Shown: positions 37,571 to 46,504 of the stretch, piece after piece | How the letters are laid out: each line of letters begins with the position of its first letter | Numbering within the stretch: position 1 is the stretch's first letter | DNA from: Polyangium jinanense | GTDB lineage: Bacteria > Myxococcota > Polyangia > Polyangiales > Polyangiaceae | Direction: 5' to 3' | DNA: 64,000 bases | Assembly: GCF_028435365.1 (NCBI RefSeq) | Contig: NZ_JAGTJJ010000004.1 | Span: 389,055-453,054, forward strand | Notes under the pieces: model-generated | The model's database searches: none | Seen by the model: only the letters and a program-made list of their open reading frames with translations | Told to the model about the DNA's origin: nothing | Made by a program: the position numbers and the translations under genes

Positions 37571-37620
37571 TGGAAGCGCCGACCAGGGGACCCAGCGCCG
37601 AGCAGAAAGAGTAGGAGATC

Positions 37621-38469
37621 ATGCTGTCATTTCGCTTGCTCGAGGGGGTTGTCCTTGGAACCGTGCTCACACTCATCGGCTGCGGCACCGCGGTGGATCC
37701 GGGTGATTTCGTGGAGTCCCAGGCGCTCGAGCCGCAAGGCGGTTCCACCAAAGGCACGGGGGGCATGAACGGCCTGAGCCCGGCCGACTACCACGCGAAC
37801 GTCACCGCGCTCGTGAGTGCGTTGGGTGTCGCCGCTGCGGATCCACAGAACCCGTCGGCAGTCAACCCCGCGATCGAGGCGACGGGACTGCTCGCCACCG
37901 AAGGCGGGCGCGAGGTCTTCTCCTACGCCGCGCGATGCACGCTCCCGGCCGGGACGCAGCTCACGAACGGGAGCGGCGTCTACACGGGCGGCGGAATCCT
38001 CACCACCACCGGGTCATGGCCGAGCGCAGGCCTCACGACGTCCCAGAAGGAGGACGCGCTCACGTGCATGGTGACGCACCTGAACCCGTTCGGCGCCCAC
38101 GTGCCGTTTTTCCTCTCGGGGCCCAGCATCGCCGGGACGGAGAGCTCGGACGCGCAAGGGTTCACCATCGAGGAGGCGATCTGGCAGGTGAAGCTCGAGG
38201 GCCCGAACCAGACCCCGATCTACTACGCCTGGCCCCGCGTGGACCTGCTCAACACCTGCGGGCTCGTGACATCGCTCACCTGGGTCACCCGCATCTGCGG
38301 CTCGGCCCTCAACACCTGCGGCGTGCAGGTGCGCTACGATCGCGCCACGGCTTGCACCGGCTCGGACGGGATCTTCACCTGCAACGGCAAGCCGGCCGTC
38401 CAGACCTCGCTCGAGGAGAGCGACCTGTGCATCCTGCACCTCAACGTACTCGGCATCGGCCTGCTGTAG
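37621..38469 (+). CDS. Hypothetical lipoprotein
   Basis: A 282-residue protein. Signal and lipobox: LLEGVVLGTVLTLIGC near residue 21. A GAGTAGGAGATC ribosome site precedes the ATG. The mature part has a Gly/Thr-rich region then a beta-rich domain with many Cys (ALTCMV, LLNTCGL, ICGSALNTCG, TCNGK), probably disulfide-bonded. No catalytic motif recognised. Divergent from the kinase gene. Confidence 0.72.
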   Translation: MLSFRLLEGVVLGTVLTLIGCGTAVDPGDFVESQALEPQGGSTKGTGGMNGLSPADYHANVTALVSALGVAAADPQNPSAVNPAIEATGLLATEGGREVFSYAARCTLPAGTQLTNGSGVYTGGGILTTTGSWPSAGLTTSQKEDALTCMVTHLNPFGAHVPFFLSGPSIAGTESSDAQGFTIEEAIWQVKLEGPNQTPIYYAWPRVDLLNTCGLVTSLTWVTRICGSALNTCGVQVRYDRATACTGSDGIFTCNGKPAVQTSLEESDLCILHLNVLGIGLL

Positions 38470-38768
38470 CTTCGTTCGAGGCGCGGGCTGATGCCTGCAT
38501 GTCTCGGCGTCCGAGGACTCCAGACCTCAAAGGAGCGTCAGGTGATCGAGGCCGGCCTCACGACGCCGCGCTCGATGTCCCGCCCGCACGCCACGTCCCA
38601 TTGCGACGTCCGGCGCGTTTCCTCCTGAAAAGCCGATGCTCCGGACGGCGCGGGGACGATGGCCGTCCAGCCCTGCGCCCCCTTCCCTGCCCCTCTCCCT
38701 CGCTGTAGCCTCCCAGCTCCAAGGCCCAAATCGCCGTTTCATCGGCTGACGAGCCTACGTGGGCGCTC
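38470..38768. other. Intergenic region without recognised features
   Basis: About 300 bases between two plus-strand genes. I see no convincing gene or repeat. Short frames here lack ribosome sites and homology. Confidence 0.5.
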
Positions 38769-39875
38769 ATGACGTCGTTCAAGTATCCCCGAGACATGCT
38801 CGCGCCGCTGAAGGCGCGCTGGTACGAGTGGGCCCGGCAGGAAAGCGAGCCTCCGGCCTTGCCGAGCGACGACAAGCTCGCGCTCTTGCTCGAAGTCGCA
38901 TACCACGCGAGTTACACGGCGGACGAGCGCCGCGGGACCCAGTTCCGCGCCGTCGTTTGCAGCCCCGACCTGCGGGAATCGGAGATCGATCATCCGCTCC
39001 GGATCGACCCGCCGCGTGGCTTCACGCCCCACGAAATCATGCGCCTCGCGCCGGCCGCCGACGCCGCGAAGGTCATGCTCGCCGTCGATCCCGGCGGGGA
39101 CGAGCCGCTCATCTGGGGGCTATGCAATGGCGCGGACATGCAGCTCACCGTCTCGGTGATGGCGCCCGGCAAGCTCTCCGTCGGGCGCAACATGCGCAGC
39201 CTCGTGGCCCTGGAAGACGGGCGCATTTTCGAGGAAGGGGAGCGGCTCGGCGTGTTTCAATCCGTGGTCGAGGCGCTCTCCGAGGCGACCGACGCGTTGT
39301 GGGACGGCGTCAACTGGCGCGGGGGATCGTGGTCTCCCCAGGTCAATTACCCGGCGCACCTGCACGACATCCTCTCGACGATCCGGAAGCTCGGGCACGG
39401 GGGCACGGTCCTCGTCGTCCCCGACCGCGAATGCAAGTCCCTCTCCTGGCGGCAGCTCCTCAAGATCAAATACCAGTGCCAGGACGATTCGGTCTGGCCG
39501 CTCTTGCGAAAATCGGTGTTCCAGTTCGACGAGGATTCCCCGGGGCGCGGCGCCATGGAATTTCAGTATGCAGAGGACAAGGCGCGCCGCTTGCTGGAGC
39601 GGCTCCCCGGTCTCACGGCGGTGGATGGGGCGCTCTTGATCACGGACCGATATCGGGTGCTTGGCTTCGGGGTCGAGGTGCTGGCGCAGACCGAGCTCGA
39701 AACGATCTTCCTGCCGGACGGGGCATCTCGGAGCGTCGAGGCGTACGGCACGCGGCATCGCTCCGCGTTCCGCTTCTGCGCGGCGTACCCGCGCGGGGTC
39801 GCCTTCGTTTGCTCGCAGGACGGCTCGATCAAATGCGTACGCAATCGCGACGGAAAGGTCACGCTGTACGAGTGA
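38769..39875 (+). CDS. DACNV (DisA-N-like) sensor-domain protein
   Basis: A 368-residue cytoplasmic protein. It starts with the DACNV-type N-terminus (KYPRDMLAPLKARWYEWA), then LRIDPPRGFTPHEIMRLAP, LIWGLCN, SVMAPGKLSVGRNMRSLVALEDGRIFEEG, YPAHLHDILSTIRKLGHGGTVLVVPD, LTAVDGALLITDRYRVLGFGVEV, and GTRHRSAFRFCAAYPRGVAFVCSQDG near the end. These match the DisA-N-like sensor group linked to nucleotide-second-messenger systems. No cyclase or effector lies beside it here. It probably detects a nucleotide signal; the enzyme of the pair is not visible. Confidence 0.8.
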   Translation: MTSFKYPRDMLAPLKARWYEWARQESEPPALPSDDKLALLLEVAYHASYTADERRGTQFRAVVCSPDLRESEIDHPLRIDPPRGFTPHEIMRLAPAADAAKVMLAVDPGGDEPLIWGLCNGADMQLTVSVMAPGKLSVGRNMRSLVALEDGRIFEEGERLGVFQSVVEALSEATDALWDGVNWRGGSWSPQVNYPAHLHDILSTIRKLGHGGTVLVVPDRECKSLSWRQLLKIKYQCQDDSVWPLLRKSVFQFDEDSPGRGAMEFQYAEDKARRLLERLPGLTAVDGALLITDRYRVLGFGVEVLAQTELETIFLPDGASRSVEAYGTRHRSAFRFCAAYPRGVAFVCSQDGSIKCVRNRDGKVTLYE

Positions 39876-39902
39876 TGCGGTGTATCCGCAGGGAGGTGCT
39901 TC

Positions 39903-40685
39903 ATGCGAAAGGGTTTGCTGGTATCGCTGTTCGTGCTGATCGCTGGCTGCACGCAGGGCCCGGATGAGCCGGGCCCGAATGAGCCCGTGGAGCAAGACGA
40001 AGCGTTCCACCCCGGCCTTCAATACGCAGGGGCAATCGCGATCGGGAACGCGGGCCAGCCGAGCATCGAGCTCTCGGCCCCGCTTTTCCCCGATTCCGTC
40101 GTGTTCCAGCAGTTCCAGGACGCGAGCCTCTATCCCACGCTCTCCGATGCCGATCGCGACGCGCTCCTCGACGACATCCGCACCTTCGAGCAGCTCGTGC
40201 CGCTCTGCGCCGCCACGCATCCGGCCATCAAGCAGCAGAGCCCCGGCGGGCCGCCGCTCACGCCGGCCGAAATCGCGACCAATTACGACGAAGTGGCGCG
40301 CTGCGGGTACGAGGATTACGGCGCCAAACCTTACTGGGTCCCAGAGCACGTGAGCGACGTCGACATCTGCTCCGCGAAGCTCGGCGACGATTGGCGCCTG
40401 CCGACCGAGGCCGACGTCGCCACATTGCAGGAGAGCGACTTCGCGTTCTTCCAGTCGACGCTCGCGGCCCAGCCGGGCCAGGACGAGTTCCCGGTCCACT
40501 TCTACTATTCGCTCGACGTGTACGTACGCGGCAATGACGGGGCGCTCGCGCTCGGAAACCTCGCGCCGCAGACGGACCACGTCGTGCCCCTGCCCGTCTC
40601 GGGCGCCGCGATGAACGAGCTTTACATCGGGAATGGCAAACCGATTGGTCTACGCTGCCTCCGGCTCCCGAGCCCCGCGCCTTGA
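39903..40685 (+). CDS. Hypothetical lipoprotein with DUF1566-like segment
   Basis: A 260-residue lipoprotein: MRKGLLVSLFVLIAGC, lipobox at C16. An acidic Pro/Glu linker follows, then LGDDWRLPTEADVATLQ near residue 165, resembling the DWRLPT stretch of DUF1566-type domains. Three Cys suggest disulfides. Starts 28 bases after the DACNV gene and could be co-transcribed, but the roles differ. Function unknown. Confidence 0.66.
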   Translation: MRKGLLVSLFVLIAGCTQGPDEPGPNEPVEQDEAFHPGLQYAGAIAIGNAGQPSIELSAPLFPDSVVFQQFQDASLYPTLSDADRDALLDDIRTFEQLVPLCAATHPAIKQQSPGGPPLTPAEIATNYDEVARCGYEDYGAKPYWVPEHVSDVDICSAKLGDDWRLPTEADVATLQESDFAFFQSTLAAQPGQDEFPVHFYYSLDVYVRGNDGALALGNLAPQTDHVVPLPVSGAAMNELYIGNGKPIGLRCLRLPSPAP

Positions 40686-40687
40686 GG

Positions 40688-40987
40688 TCACGAATTCGGG
40701 ACCTTGAGCTTATTTCGCACCCATATTCCCACGAGCACGCCGGGCGTCGCGAGCAGCGCGAGGAGCCTCGCCATGGATCCCGGGCGCGAGCCGTCCCAGT
40801 CTCCTTCCATGACGCTGAAAAGCCCGCCGATCAGAGCCGCGCTGTTCACGACAGCGACGAGGATGCCCGCCGCCATCGCTTTCGTATTGCGGATCGTATA
40901 CTCGCGCCGCCGAGCGACCGCCCGCTTCCATTCTTCTTCCGGATCCAGGGCGACCTTCGCGGCGCCCCCCGCACGTTCGTCCGCCAT
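40688..40987 (-). CDS. Small membrane protein
   Basis: A 99-residue protein, charged N-terminus (EEEWKRAVARRREYTIRN), then two hydrophobic helices (AMAAGILVAVVNSAALIGGLF and LLALLATPGVLVGIWV). It ends two bases from the stop of the convergent lipoprotein gene. Role unknown. Confidence 0.6.
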   Translation of the reverse strand: MADERAGGAAKVALDPEEEWKRAVARRREYTIRNTKAMAAGILVAVVNSAALIGGLFSVMEGDWDGSRPGSMARLLALLATPGVLVGIWVRNKLKVPNS

Positions 40988-41118
40988 GTCGCACGTCTAG
41001 CACGAACCCATGCGCGCGGGAACCGGTCCACGCGCTGACGAGCGAGCTCAGGGAGGCCATCCGCGGGGCGCGTGGGATGCACCTCGGGGTGCTATGCTCC
41101 GAGGGAGGGGGCGAAAAA

Positions 41119-42003
41119 ATGGTCGCGCCGGACATCCTGCTCATCGGGCACGTCGCCCGGGATCTGCTGAGCGCCGATCCGAACGACGGCTACCGCCTCG
41201 GGGGCACGGTGAGTTTCGCCGCCGTCACGTGCGTGAAGCTCGGGCGGAGGCCGACGATCCTCACGTCGGCAGCGCCGGGGCTCGACGTCTCCGAGCTGCC
41301 GCGCGAGGTGGAGCTTTACGTCCTCCCCTCGGAGGTCACGACGACATTCGCCAACGTTTATACCGACGCGGGGCGTATCCAGCATTGCAGCGCGCGGGCG
41401 CGACCGATCACCGCCGCCGATATCGATCCCTCGTTGCGCCGGCCGCGGGCAGCGCTGCTCGGGCCGATCGCCGACGAGATCACCCCCGACGTGGCCCACG
41501 TTCTCGCCGAGGAAACGCTGGTCGTGGCCACGCCGCAGGGATGGATGCGGCGCTTCGACGAGGCCGGGCGCGTCCATGGCAAACCCTGGGAGAGCGCGAG
41601 CGCGATTCTCCCGCGCGTGGACGCCATCGTGCTCTCGCTCGAAGACATTGGCGCCGACGTCCGCCGCCTGGATCCCATGATCGAGCAGGTCCCTCTCGTG
41701 GTCCTCACTGAATACCGGGACGGGAGCACGCTTTACCGGCGCCGCGACGACGGAACGATCCTCGTGACGCGAATCCCGCCGCGCCCGGCTCGGGAGGTCG
41801 ATCCTACCGGCGCCGGGGACGTCTTCGCGACGGCATTCATGATTCGTTTCCAGGAGACCCTCGATCCGGTCGAAGCAGCGCGCTTTGCCAACGTCACGGC
41901 GTCGTTCGGCGTCGAGGCGGTCGGCGTGACCGGAATTCCGAGCCGCGAGGCGGTCTTCGCATATATGCGGGAGAACCCATTCCGAGATGGCGCGCACGGC
42001 TGA
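41119..42003 (+). CDS. PfkB-family carbohydrate kinase
   Basis: A 294-residue ribokinase/PfkB-type sugar or nucleoside kinase. The second signature DPTGAGDVFATAF at about 228-240 contains the catalytic Asp (about D234) and the ATP anion hole. The N-terminal Gly-Gly motif (RLGGTVSFAA) near 27-35 fits. ATG at 41119 follows the strong site GAGGGAGGGGG, so the longer frame start at 41077 is not used. The phosphorylated sugar cannot be read. Confidence 0.93.
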   Translation: MVAPDILLIGHVARDLLSADPNDGYRLGGTVSFAAVTCVKLGRRPTILTSAAPGLDVSELPREVELYVLPSEVTTTFANVYTDAGRIQHCSARARPITAADIDPSLRRPRAALLGPIADEITPDVAHVLAEETLVVATPQGWMRRFDEAGRVHGKPWESASAILPRVDAIVLSLEDIGADVRRLDPMIEQVPLVVLTEYRDGSTLYRRRDDGTILVTRIPPRPAREVDPTGAGDVFATAFMIRFQETLDPVEAARFANVTASFGVEAVGVTGIPSREAVFAYMRENPFRDGAHG

Positions 42004-42029
42004 CGTATGGCAAGACAGGGTTCCGCCCC

Positions 42030-42605
42030 ATGACTCGCCCCCGCCTCCTCGCGAAGCGCCCGATCCTCCTCGCTACCCTCGTCCTCGCGGCCGTCGCCCT
42101 CCTCGTGCTTTTTCTGCCCCCTTCGAGCCTCGCCACGCCCGCCTCCTGCAACAAGCCCGAGATCGTCATCCGCAAGAAGGACGCCGCGCTCGATCTGCAC
42201 TGCGGTGGAAAGCTGTTCCGCACCTTCTCGGCCACGTTCGGGGCCCAGCCCGTCGGGCAGAAAGAACGCGAAGGGGACGAGCGCACGCCCGAGGGGGTTT
42301 ATCGCATCGCGAGCAAATCGGAAAGCGAGCGGTTTTATCGATTCCTGGGGATCTCCTACCCCGGGCCCGAAGACCTCGCGCGGGCGAAGAAAAACGGAAT
42401 CGACAAGCCGGGTGGCGGCATTGGCATCCACGGGACCAAGCCGAAGCTTGCGGCCCTGGCGCGGGCATGGATCCGGCTCTCGAGCGCGACCGGGCTCGGG
42501 CAGGTCTGGGGCCCGACGGACGGCTGCATCGGGCTCGCCAATGAAGACGTCGTCGTGATCTATGCCCTCGTGCCCGTCGGCACGAAGGTGACGATCAAGC
42601 CTTGA
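42030..42605 (+). CDS. L,D-transpeptidase (YkuD fold)
   Basis: A 191-residue exported enzyme with an N-terminal signal/anchor (LLATLVLAAVALLVLFL). Catalytic residues of the YkuD family are visible: His about 134 in GGGIGIHGT and Cys about 166 in GPTDGCIGLAN. The small size and SxGC-like TDGC loop fit cross-linking or lipoprotein-anchoring of peptidoglycan. 26 bases after the PfkB gene; no other functional link. Confidence 0.92.
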   Translation: MTRPRLLAKRPILLATLVLAAVALLVLFLPPSSLATPASCNKPEIVIRKKDAALDLHCGGKLFRTFSATFGAQPVGQKEREGDERTPEGVYRIASKSESERFYRFLGISYPGPEDLARAKKNGIDKPGGGIGIHGTKPKLAALARAWIRLSSATGLGQVWGPTDGCIGLANEDVVVIYALVPVGTKVTIKP

Positions 42606-42689
42606 GCATGCGAGAAGGAGGGCGCCAAGGGCCCCCGAGGATCCCCGGGAAAACCTTCGAGCGCCCCCGGACGTGAGAGCGAGGCCCGA

Positions 42690-44030
42690 TCAGTGCGCCG
42701 TGATCCAGCTCCGGATGGGCTCCCAGAAGAGCGCTTCCGCGTCGTAGCCCTGGAAGATGTCGGTGTGACCGATGTCGAGGAGGCGATACTCCTCGGGGTA
42801 ATGCTGGACGACGTGGCTCGACACGTCCTGGCTGCCGAGCAGCGTGGTCGTGTAAATGCCGGCCGCGCCAAACCCGCCGCCGGCGCCGACGTAGAACGTC
42901 GGGACCGTGATGTCGGCGAGGTGATCGTCGAACGGCACGTCATCCTGCGGATCGTCGCAGGTGGCCGCGTCCGCGTCCGCAATCATGGCCCAGGGCTGCC
43001 AGGGTTTGGCGCGGGCGAGGACGTCGAACCAGACGGCCGGATCGGCATACGCGAGATCCTGCACGCCGGCCGCGTCCCAGAGGCCCCCCGTGAGGTGGTA
43101 CGAGGGGACCGGCGGCTGCGGCATCAAGAGGAAGGTGGCCGCGCCGAGCGTCATGGCGGCGTGCTCGTTGTCGAGCCCCGGGAACGCGGGCGACGGGCCC
43201 ATGGGATCGATTTGAGCGAGGTAGCCGAGCGGCCCGAGCTGCCCTCCGAGATTGTTTGCGTATTGCCCCGCGGCGACGAGGGCGCGCTGGTCGGCCCGAC
43301 GCTGACAGGCGCCCGCGCGGAAATCCGGGTCGTCGGTTTCGAGATAGATGTCCACGGGAATCAGGCCGCCGACGTGGCGCAGACCTGAGGGCCGCTGGGT
43401 CTCGGCGCCCGCATACGCATACGCGAGCTGACCGCCGCGGCTCCAGCCGAGCAAATGCAGGCGGCCGTGCCCCTGGCCCGAGAGCGCGCGGACCACGCGG
43501 GCGACGCCGAGCGCCGTGCCGATGTCGCGCACGTCGCGCTGAAAACCCCAGTTTTGCATGAACGAGAGATTGGTCTCGCTCGCGGGGACGCGGGTCCAGC
43601 CGAGATCGACGCCCCAGACGTCGATGCCGTGCGAGGCGAGGTGCACCGGCAAGCTCGCCCCGTCCGGCGAAGGGCCCGCGGCAAGGAAGGCGGACTCGAA
43701 ATCCCAGGCGTCGCCATGGACCATCATGACGGCCTTGCTGGTGGGTGCGGGGACGTTCGGCGCCGATTCGCGCACGACGCGGTGGAGGCCGATGACGTCG
43801 TAGGTGCCGGGGCCGACGCGGAGATCGACGCGGTATTCGACGACGTCGCCGACGAGGACGCGCCGCGAGACGGCGGCGGAAAGGCTTTTCTCCGGCGCAT
43901 CGCAATCGGCTTCGTTCGACTCGCAAGCAATGGCGAGCGCGCGGGCCAGGCTCGGTCCGGCGGCGGCGGTCGAGGAAAGCAGAGCGATGGGCGCGACGGC
44001 GAGAATCGAAGAAATGATGTGTCGGATCAA
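42690..44030 (-). CDS. Alpha/beta hydrolase, exported
   Basis: A 446-residue protein. TTG at 44030 is the best start: GAGAGG precedes it and the product begins IRHIISSILAVAPIALLSS, a signal peptide with AAA-G cleavage. HGDAWDFES suggests the oxyanion loop, GWSRGGQLAY the nucleophile elbow (Ser), and LLDIGHTDIFQG the catalytic His. Longer frames further upstream would add a region without homology. The substrate is unknown; a lipase or polyester hydrolase is possible. Confidence 0.85.
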   Translation of the reverse strand: MIRHIISSILAVAPIALLSSTAAAGPSLARALAIACESNEADCDAPEKSLSAAVSRRVLVGDVVEYRVDLRVGPGTYDVIGLHRVVRESAPNVPAPTSKAVMMVHGDAWDFESAFLAAGPSPDGASLPVHLASHGIDVWGVDLGWTRVPASETNLSFMQNWGFQRDVRDIGTALGVARVVRALSGQGHGRLHLLGWSRGGQLAYAYAGAETQRPSGLRHVGGLIPVDIYLETDDPDFRAGACQRRADQRALVAAGQYANNLGGQLGPLGYLAQIDPMGPSPAFPGLDNEHAAMTLGAATFLLMPQPPVPSYHLTGGLWDAAGVQDLAYADPAVWFDVLARAKPWQPWAMIADADAATCDDPQDDVPFDDHLADITVPTFYVGAGGGFGAAGIYTTTLLGSQDVSSHVVQHYPEEYRLLDIGHTDIFQGYDAEALFWEPIRSWITAH

Positions 44031-44210
44031 GATGTTACCTCTCGGTAGGATGGCGCGGGCGCCCTTGGCAAGAACCGCGCCGAGGCCAGGGGAGGGCAGC
44101 ACTCCAGGGTTCCAGGGTCTCGCGGTTGTGCAGGGTTTGCGCGAACTGTGCCAGATTGCGACAACGCGCCGGACATCGACGGCAGGATCGTTTTCTGCGA
44201 GGATCTTGTC

Positions 44211-44552
44211 ATGCCGGTGGTTCAATACATCGTCATCAATCGCGAGATTCTCGCACTCGGACCGGGCGTGCTCGCGAGCCAGGCCGCGCATGCCTCCATG
44301 GCAGGTTATCTCCTCGCCGCCGAAACGGAGTCTGCGCGCGCCTGGGCGAATGGCACGTTCACGAAGATCGTGCTCGCCGTCGAGACGGAAGCGGCGTTGC
44401 GGGAGGTCGGAGCGGCGCTCGCCGCTGCCGGCGTCACGCACAAGGTGATCGAAGAGAGTCGGCTCGGGGGAAAGGCCACGTCGCTGGGCGTAGCGCCGCT
44501 CGAAAAGGCGGAGCTCGGCAAGGTGCTCGGGCACCTCACGCTGCTTCGATGA
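44211..44552 (+). CDS. Peptidyl-tRNA hydrolase type 2 (PTH2) family protein
   Basis: A 113-residue protein. The core VQYIVINREILALGPGVLASQAAHASMAGYLLA resembles the PTH2 motif (KQVIVVRKDL..GKIAAQCAHAA), with the Asp/Glu and His in the same order, and TFTKIVLAVETEAALREVG follows. ATG at 44211 has GAGG 10 bases upstream. PTH2 enzymes release peptides from peptidyl-tRNA; the family also contains DUF2000-like members of unknown function, so assignment is moderate. Confidence 0.8.
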   Translation: MPVVQYIVINREILALGPGVLASQAAHASMAGYLLAAETESARAWANGTFTKIVLAVETEAALREVGAALAAAGVTHKVIEESRLGGKATSLGVAPLEKAELGKVLGHLTLLR

Positions 44553-44647
44553 CGGACGTCATCGACGAATACGCCGTCCGCTGCCCGAGGAATCGGCAGG
44601 CCATTCTGGAACGGGTTCGTCGATTGCGAGACGTCGGCCCTGGCTGA
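44549..44647 (+). pseudogene. Remnant resembling the start of a DUF1801 protein
   Basis: A 32-codon frame overlapping the PTH2 stop (ATGA). It reads MTDVIDEYAVRCPRNRQAILERVRRL, which resembles the first helices of DUF1801 (iron-chaperone-like) proteins, then stops. It may be a short broken copy. Weak evidence. Confidence 0.3.
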
Positions 44648-44669
44648 TCGCCCACCCGACGATTGCAGC

Positions 44670-45290
44670 TCAAGGAACGGAATTCCTCCGCTGCCCCGGT
44701 CCGCCCCGCTGGCGCGTACCTTCGAACTCCACCAGCAAGTCGAGCATCTCGACGAAGCGGTCCATCCGTGCGGCTTGCTCCTCGAGCAACCGGGTGCGTG
44801 TCACGAGCTTTCGTGCGATCAATCGGTTTTTCGCAAACTTGGCTTGCTCGATCGCATGATTGAAGCGCCGCAGCGTTCCCTTGAGCTCCTCGACGATCTC
44901 TCTCTGTTCCTGCCAGTCCGCTCGCAACTGGGAGACGAACCCCGCGTGCGCTTGTTGCCGGGCGAGCGCCTCCTTCGCGAGGACGTCGTCGCCGGCCTCG
45001 CTGGCCTTACGAGCACGTTGCTCCCATTCCTTGGCAGCTTCTACCTCCTGCTCGATCTGCTTGAAGAGGCGCTTCTCGTCGGCGATGGCGACCGCCGTAT
45101 CCTTCTTGGCCTCGATCAGCGCCTCGGCCGCCTGGATGATGAATCGATTCAGGAGCACCATGGAGGGCTCGACCGTGCGCCCCAGGTATCGCTCGCGTAC
45201 GCGCGAAATCGCGTACTCGGACCATCCGAGAGAAGCTCGCGAGCGGCGCCAGCCTCCATGAGCAGCTTGTCGGCGTAGCCGCGGAGCCAA
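44670..45290 (-). CDS. PspA/IM30-like coiled-coil protein, 5' end doubtful
   Basis: About 206 residues if TTG 45290 is the start. The core (VEPSMVLLNRFIIQAAEALIE, EKRLFKQIEQEVEAAKEWEQRA, AKEALARQQAHAGF) matches the PspA hairpin, including spacing of heptads, and a coiled coil continues to the end (RLLEEQAARMDRFVEM). PspA family proteins protect the inner membrane. The first 43 residues of this frame do not look like the PspA amphipathic helix, while a second frame (45149-45334) opens with a strong ribosome site; a frameshift is possible, see there. Confidence 0.65.
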   Translation of the reverse strand: MAPRLRRQAAHGGWRRSRASLGWSEYAISRVRERYLGRTVEPSMVLLNRFIIQAAEALIEAKKDTAVAIADEKRLFKQIEQEVEAAKEWEQRARKASEAGDDVLAKEALARQQAHAGFVSQLRADWQEQREIVEELKGTLRRFNHAIEQAKFAKNRLIARKLVTRTRLLEEQAARMDRFVEMLDLLVEFEGTRQRGGPGQRRNSVP

Positions 45291-45334
45291 TCGAGACCGT
45301 CGTTCAAGTGATCACGCACGTCGTGGAAGACCAT
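45149..45334 (-). CDS. Short frame, possible true start of the PspA-like gene
   Basis: ATG at 45334 follows GAGAGGG at a good distance and lies 12 bases after the EEP gene. It encodes 61 residues (MVFHDVRDHLNDGLDWLRGYADKLL...). Overlapping the PspA frame, it may be a separate small protein or the 5' part of PspA after a frameshift near 45200. Confidence 0.35.
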   Translation of the reverse strand: MVFHDVRDHLNDGLDWLRGYADKLLMEAGAARELLSDGPSTRFRAYASDTWGARSSPPWCS

Positions 45335-45346
45335 GAAACCACCCTC

Positions 45347-46189
45347 TCAGGATTGCGCTGCAAGCGAAGGCGCGAGCTCGACCTCGATTCCGAAGTGATC
45401 GGAGATGAACGTATCCTCTTCGTCGATCGGCTCGACGCCGACGAGCGTCGCCGCGCGGGGCGAAAATGCGCGGCTGCGCAAGAACACACGGTCGATGCGC
45501 TTGTGGGCATGCTCGGCGTGCATGACGTAACGCATGAAGTTGATGTTCGTGTCGACCGTAAAGCCCGGACGATCCCCATGCAACGCAGGCCATACATCGA
45601 CGAACGTGGGATCGAGCGCGGCGTTTTCGGCCGCGGCGTCCGGCGCGAAGTTCATGTCGCCCGCGAAGACCACGTCGGGGCTCGATGCCGCGAGGTAAGG
45701 TTGGATGATGCCGAGCTGGGCAACCCGCGTGGCCGTGCACTCGGACGTACTCTCCAAGTGAATCGTTGCGACGGTGAGGCCACACGAAAGCTCGGCCGAA
45801 AGGAGGCGTCGCCCCATTTCCGTCGGCAAATCGAGCACGACGAGGCGTCGGATGGGAATCCGCGAAAGCAAGAGGACGCCGTAGCGACTGAAGGTGCTGC
45901 CATCGACGTCGGAGATTTGATAACCGGCGCGAACCCAGGGGGCCTCGACGATGGCGGCGAGGAGCTTCTGGGTCACCTCTTGCAGCACAATCACGTCGGG
46001 GCTCCGTCGGGAAAGCTCCGCGAGCAGCGCTTCCTGCCGCACGCGGAACTTGTGGGCGCCAAACCACACGTTCCACGTGACGAGTTTCAAGGGGCGGGCA
46101 GCAATACGGGCCGGAGGAGCGGCGGCCTGCCATTCCCCTCGGGTAAACGCGTAAGGCTTCATGACCGTGGGGCTTTCCGACGACGACAT
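45347..46189 (-). CDS. Endonuclease/exonuclease/phosphatase (EEP) family protein
   Basis: A 280-residue Mg-dependent phosphoesterase. LVTWNVWFGA (Asn), VIVLQEVTQ (Glu), GVLLLSRIPI, VVFAGDMNFAPD (Asp, Asn), RIDRVFL, and FISDHFGI (Asp-His) are the family motifs in order. Related proteins are DNase I-like nucleases, sphingomyelinase-like or TDP2-like enzymes; the substrate is not clear. ATG at 46189 gives MSSSESPTVMKPY. Confidence 0.92.
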   Translation of the reverse strand: MSSSESPTVMKPYAFTRGEWQAAAPPARIAARPLKLVTWNVWFGAHKFRVRQEALLAELSRRSPDVIVLQEVTQKLLAAIVEAPWVRAGYQISDVDGSTFSRYGVLLLSRIPIRRLVVLDLPTEMGRRLLSAELSCGLTVATIHLESTSECTATRVAQLGIIQPYLAASSPDVVFAGDMNFAPDAAAENAALDPTFVDVWPALHGDRPGFTVDTNINFMRYVMHAEHAHKRIDRVFLRSRAFSPRAATLVGVEPIDEEDTFISDHFGIEVELAPSLAAQS

Positions 46190-46280
46190 GGCATACCGTA
46201 CCACCGTCTCGGGTGGCCGCCCAGAACGAGCAGCAAGGACTCCCGCCGTCGTGCAGACGTGGTAGCTTCCGGCGCACGCC

Positions 46281-46484
46281 ATGTTGTCCTCGTCGTTGCA
46301 CCGCATCTGCCACGAATCCTGGGAGCTGATACAGGTCTTCCGCGGGCCCACCATCCCGCGCGAAGGGGAACTGCTCCTCCTCGAGCAGAACGGGCAGGAG
46401 ACGAAGTTCCGCGTCATCCGGGTGATGTACAAGGCCGCACCGGGAGGTGAGCTCCTGGCGACCGTGTTCGTGACCCCGGCTTGA
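46281..46484 (+). CDS. Small hypothetical protein
   Basis: A 67-residue protein rich in beta-forming residues (GELLLLEQNGQETKFRVIRVMY), with Pro near the middle. It looks like a small beta-barrel, but no family is recognised. It is divergent from the EEP gene and convergent with the PD-(D/E)XK-like gene. Confidence 0.45.
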   Translation: MLSSSLHRICHESWELIQVFRGPTIPREGELLLLEQNGQETKFRVIRVMYKAAPGGELLATVFVTPA

Positions 46485-46504
46485 ATGGCGGACGGACCGA
46501 CCGA

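Noticed and set aside
42606..42689. GGGCGC...GCGCCC pairs as a terminator between convergent genes
   Set aside because: Arms are short and far apart; not distinguishable from the local GC background.
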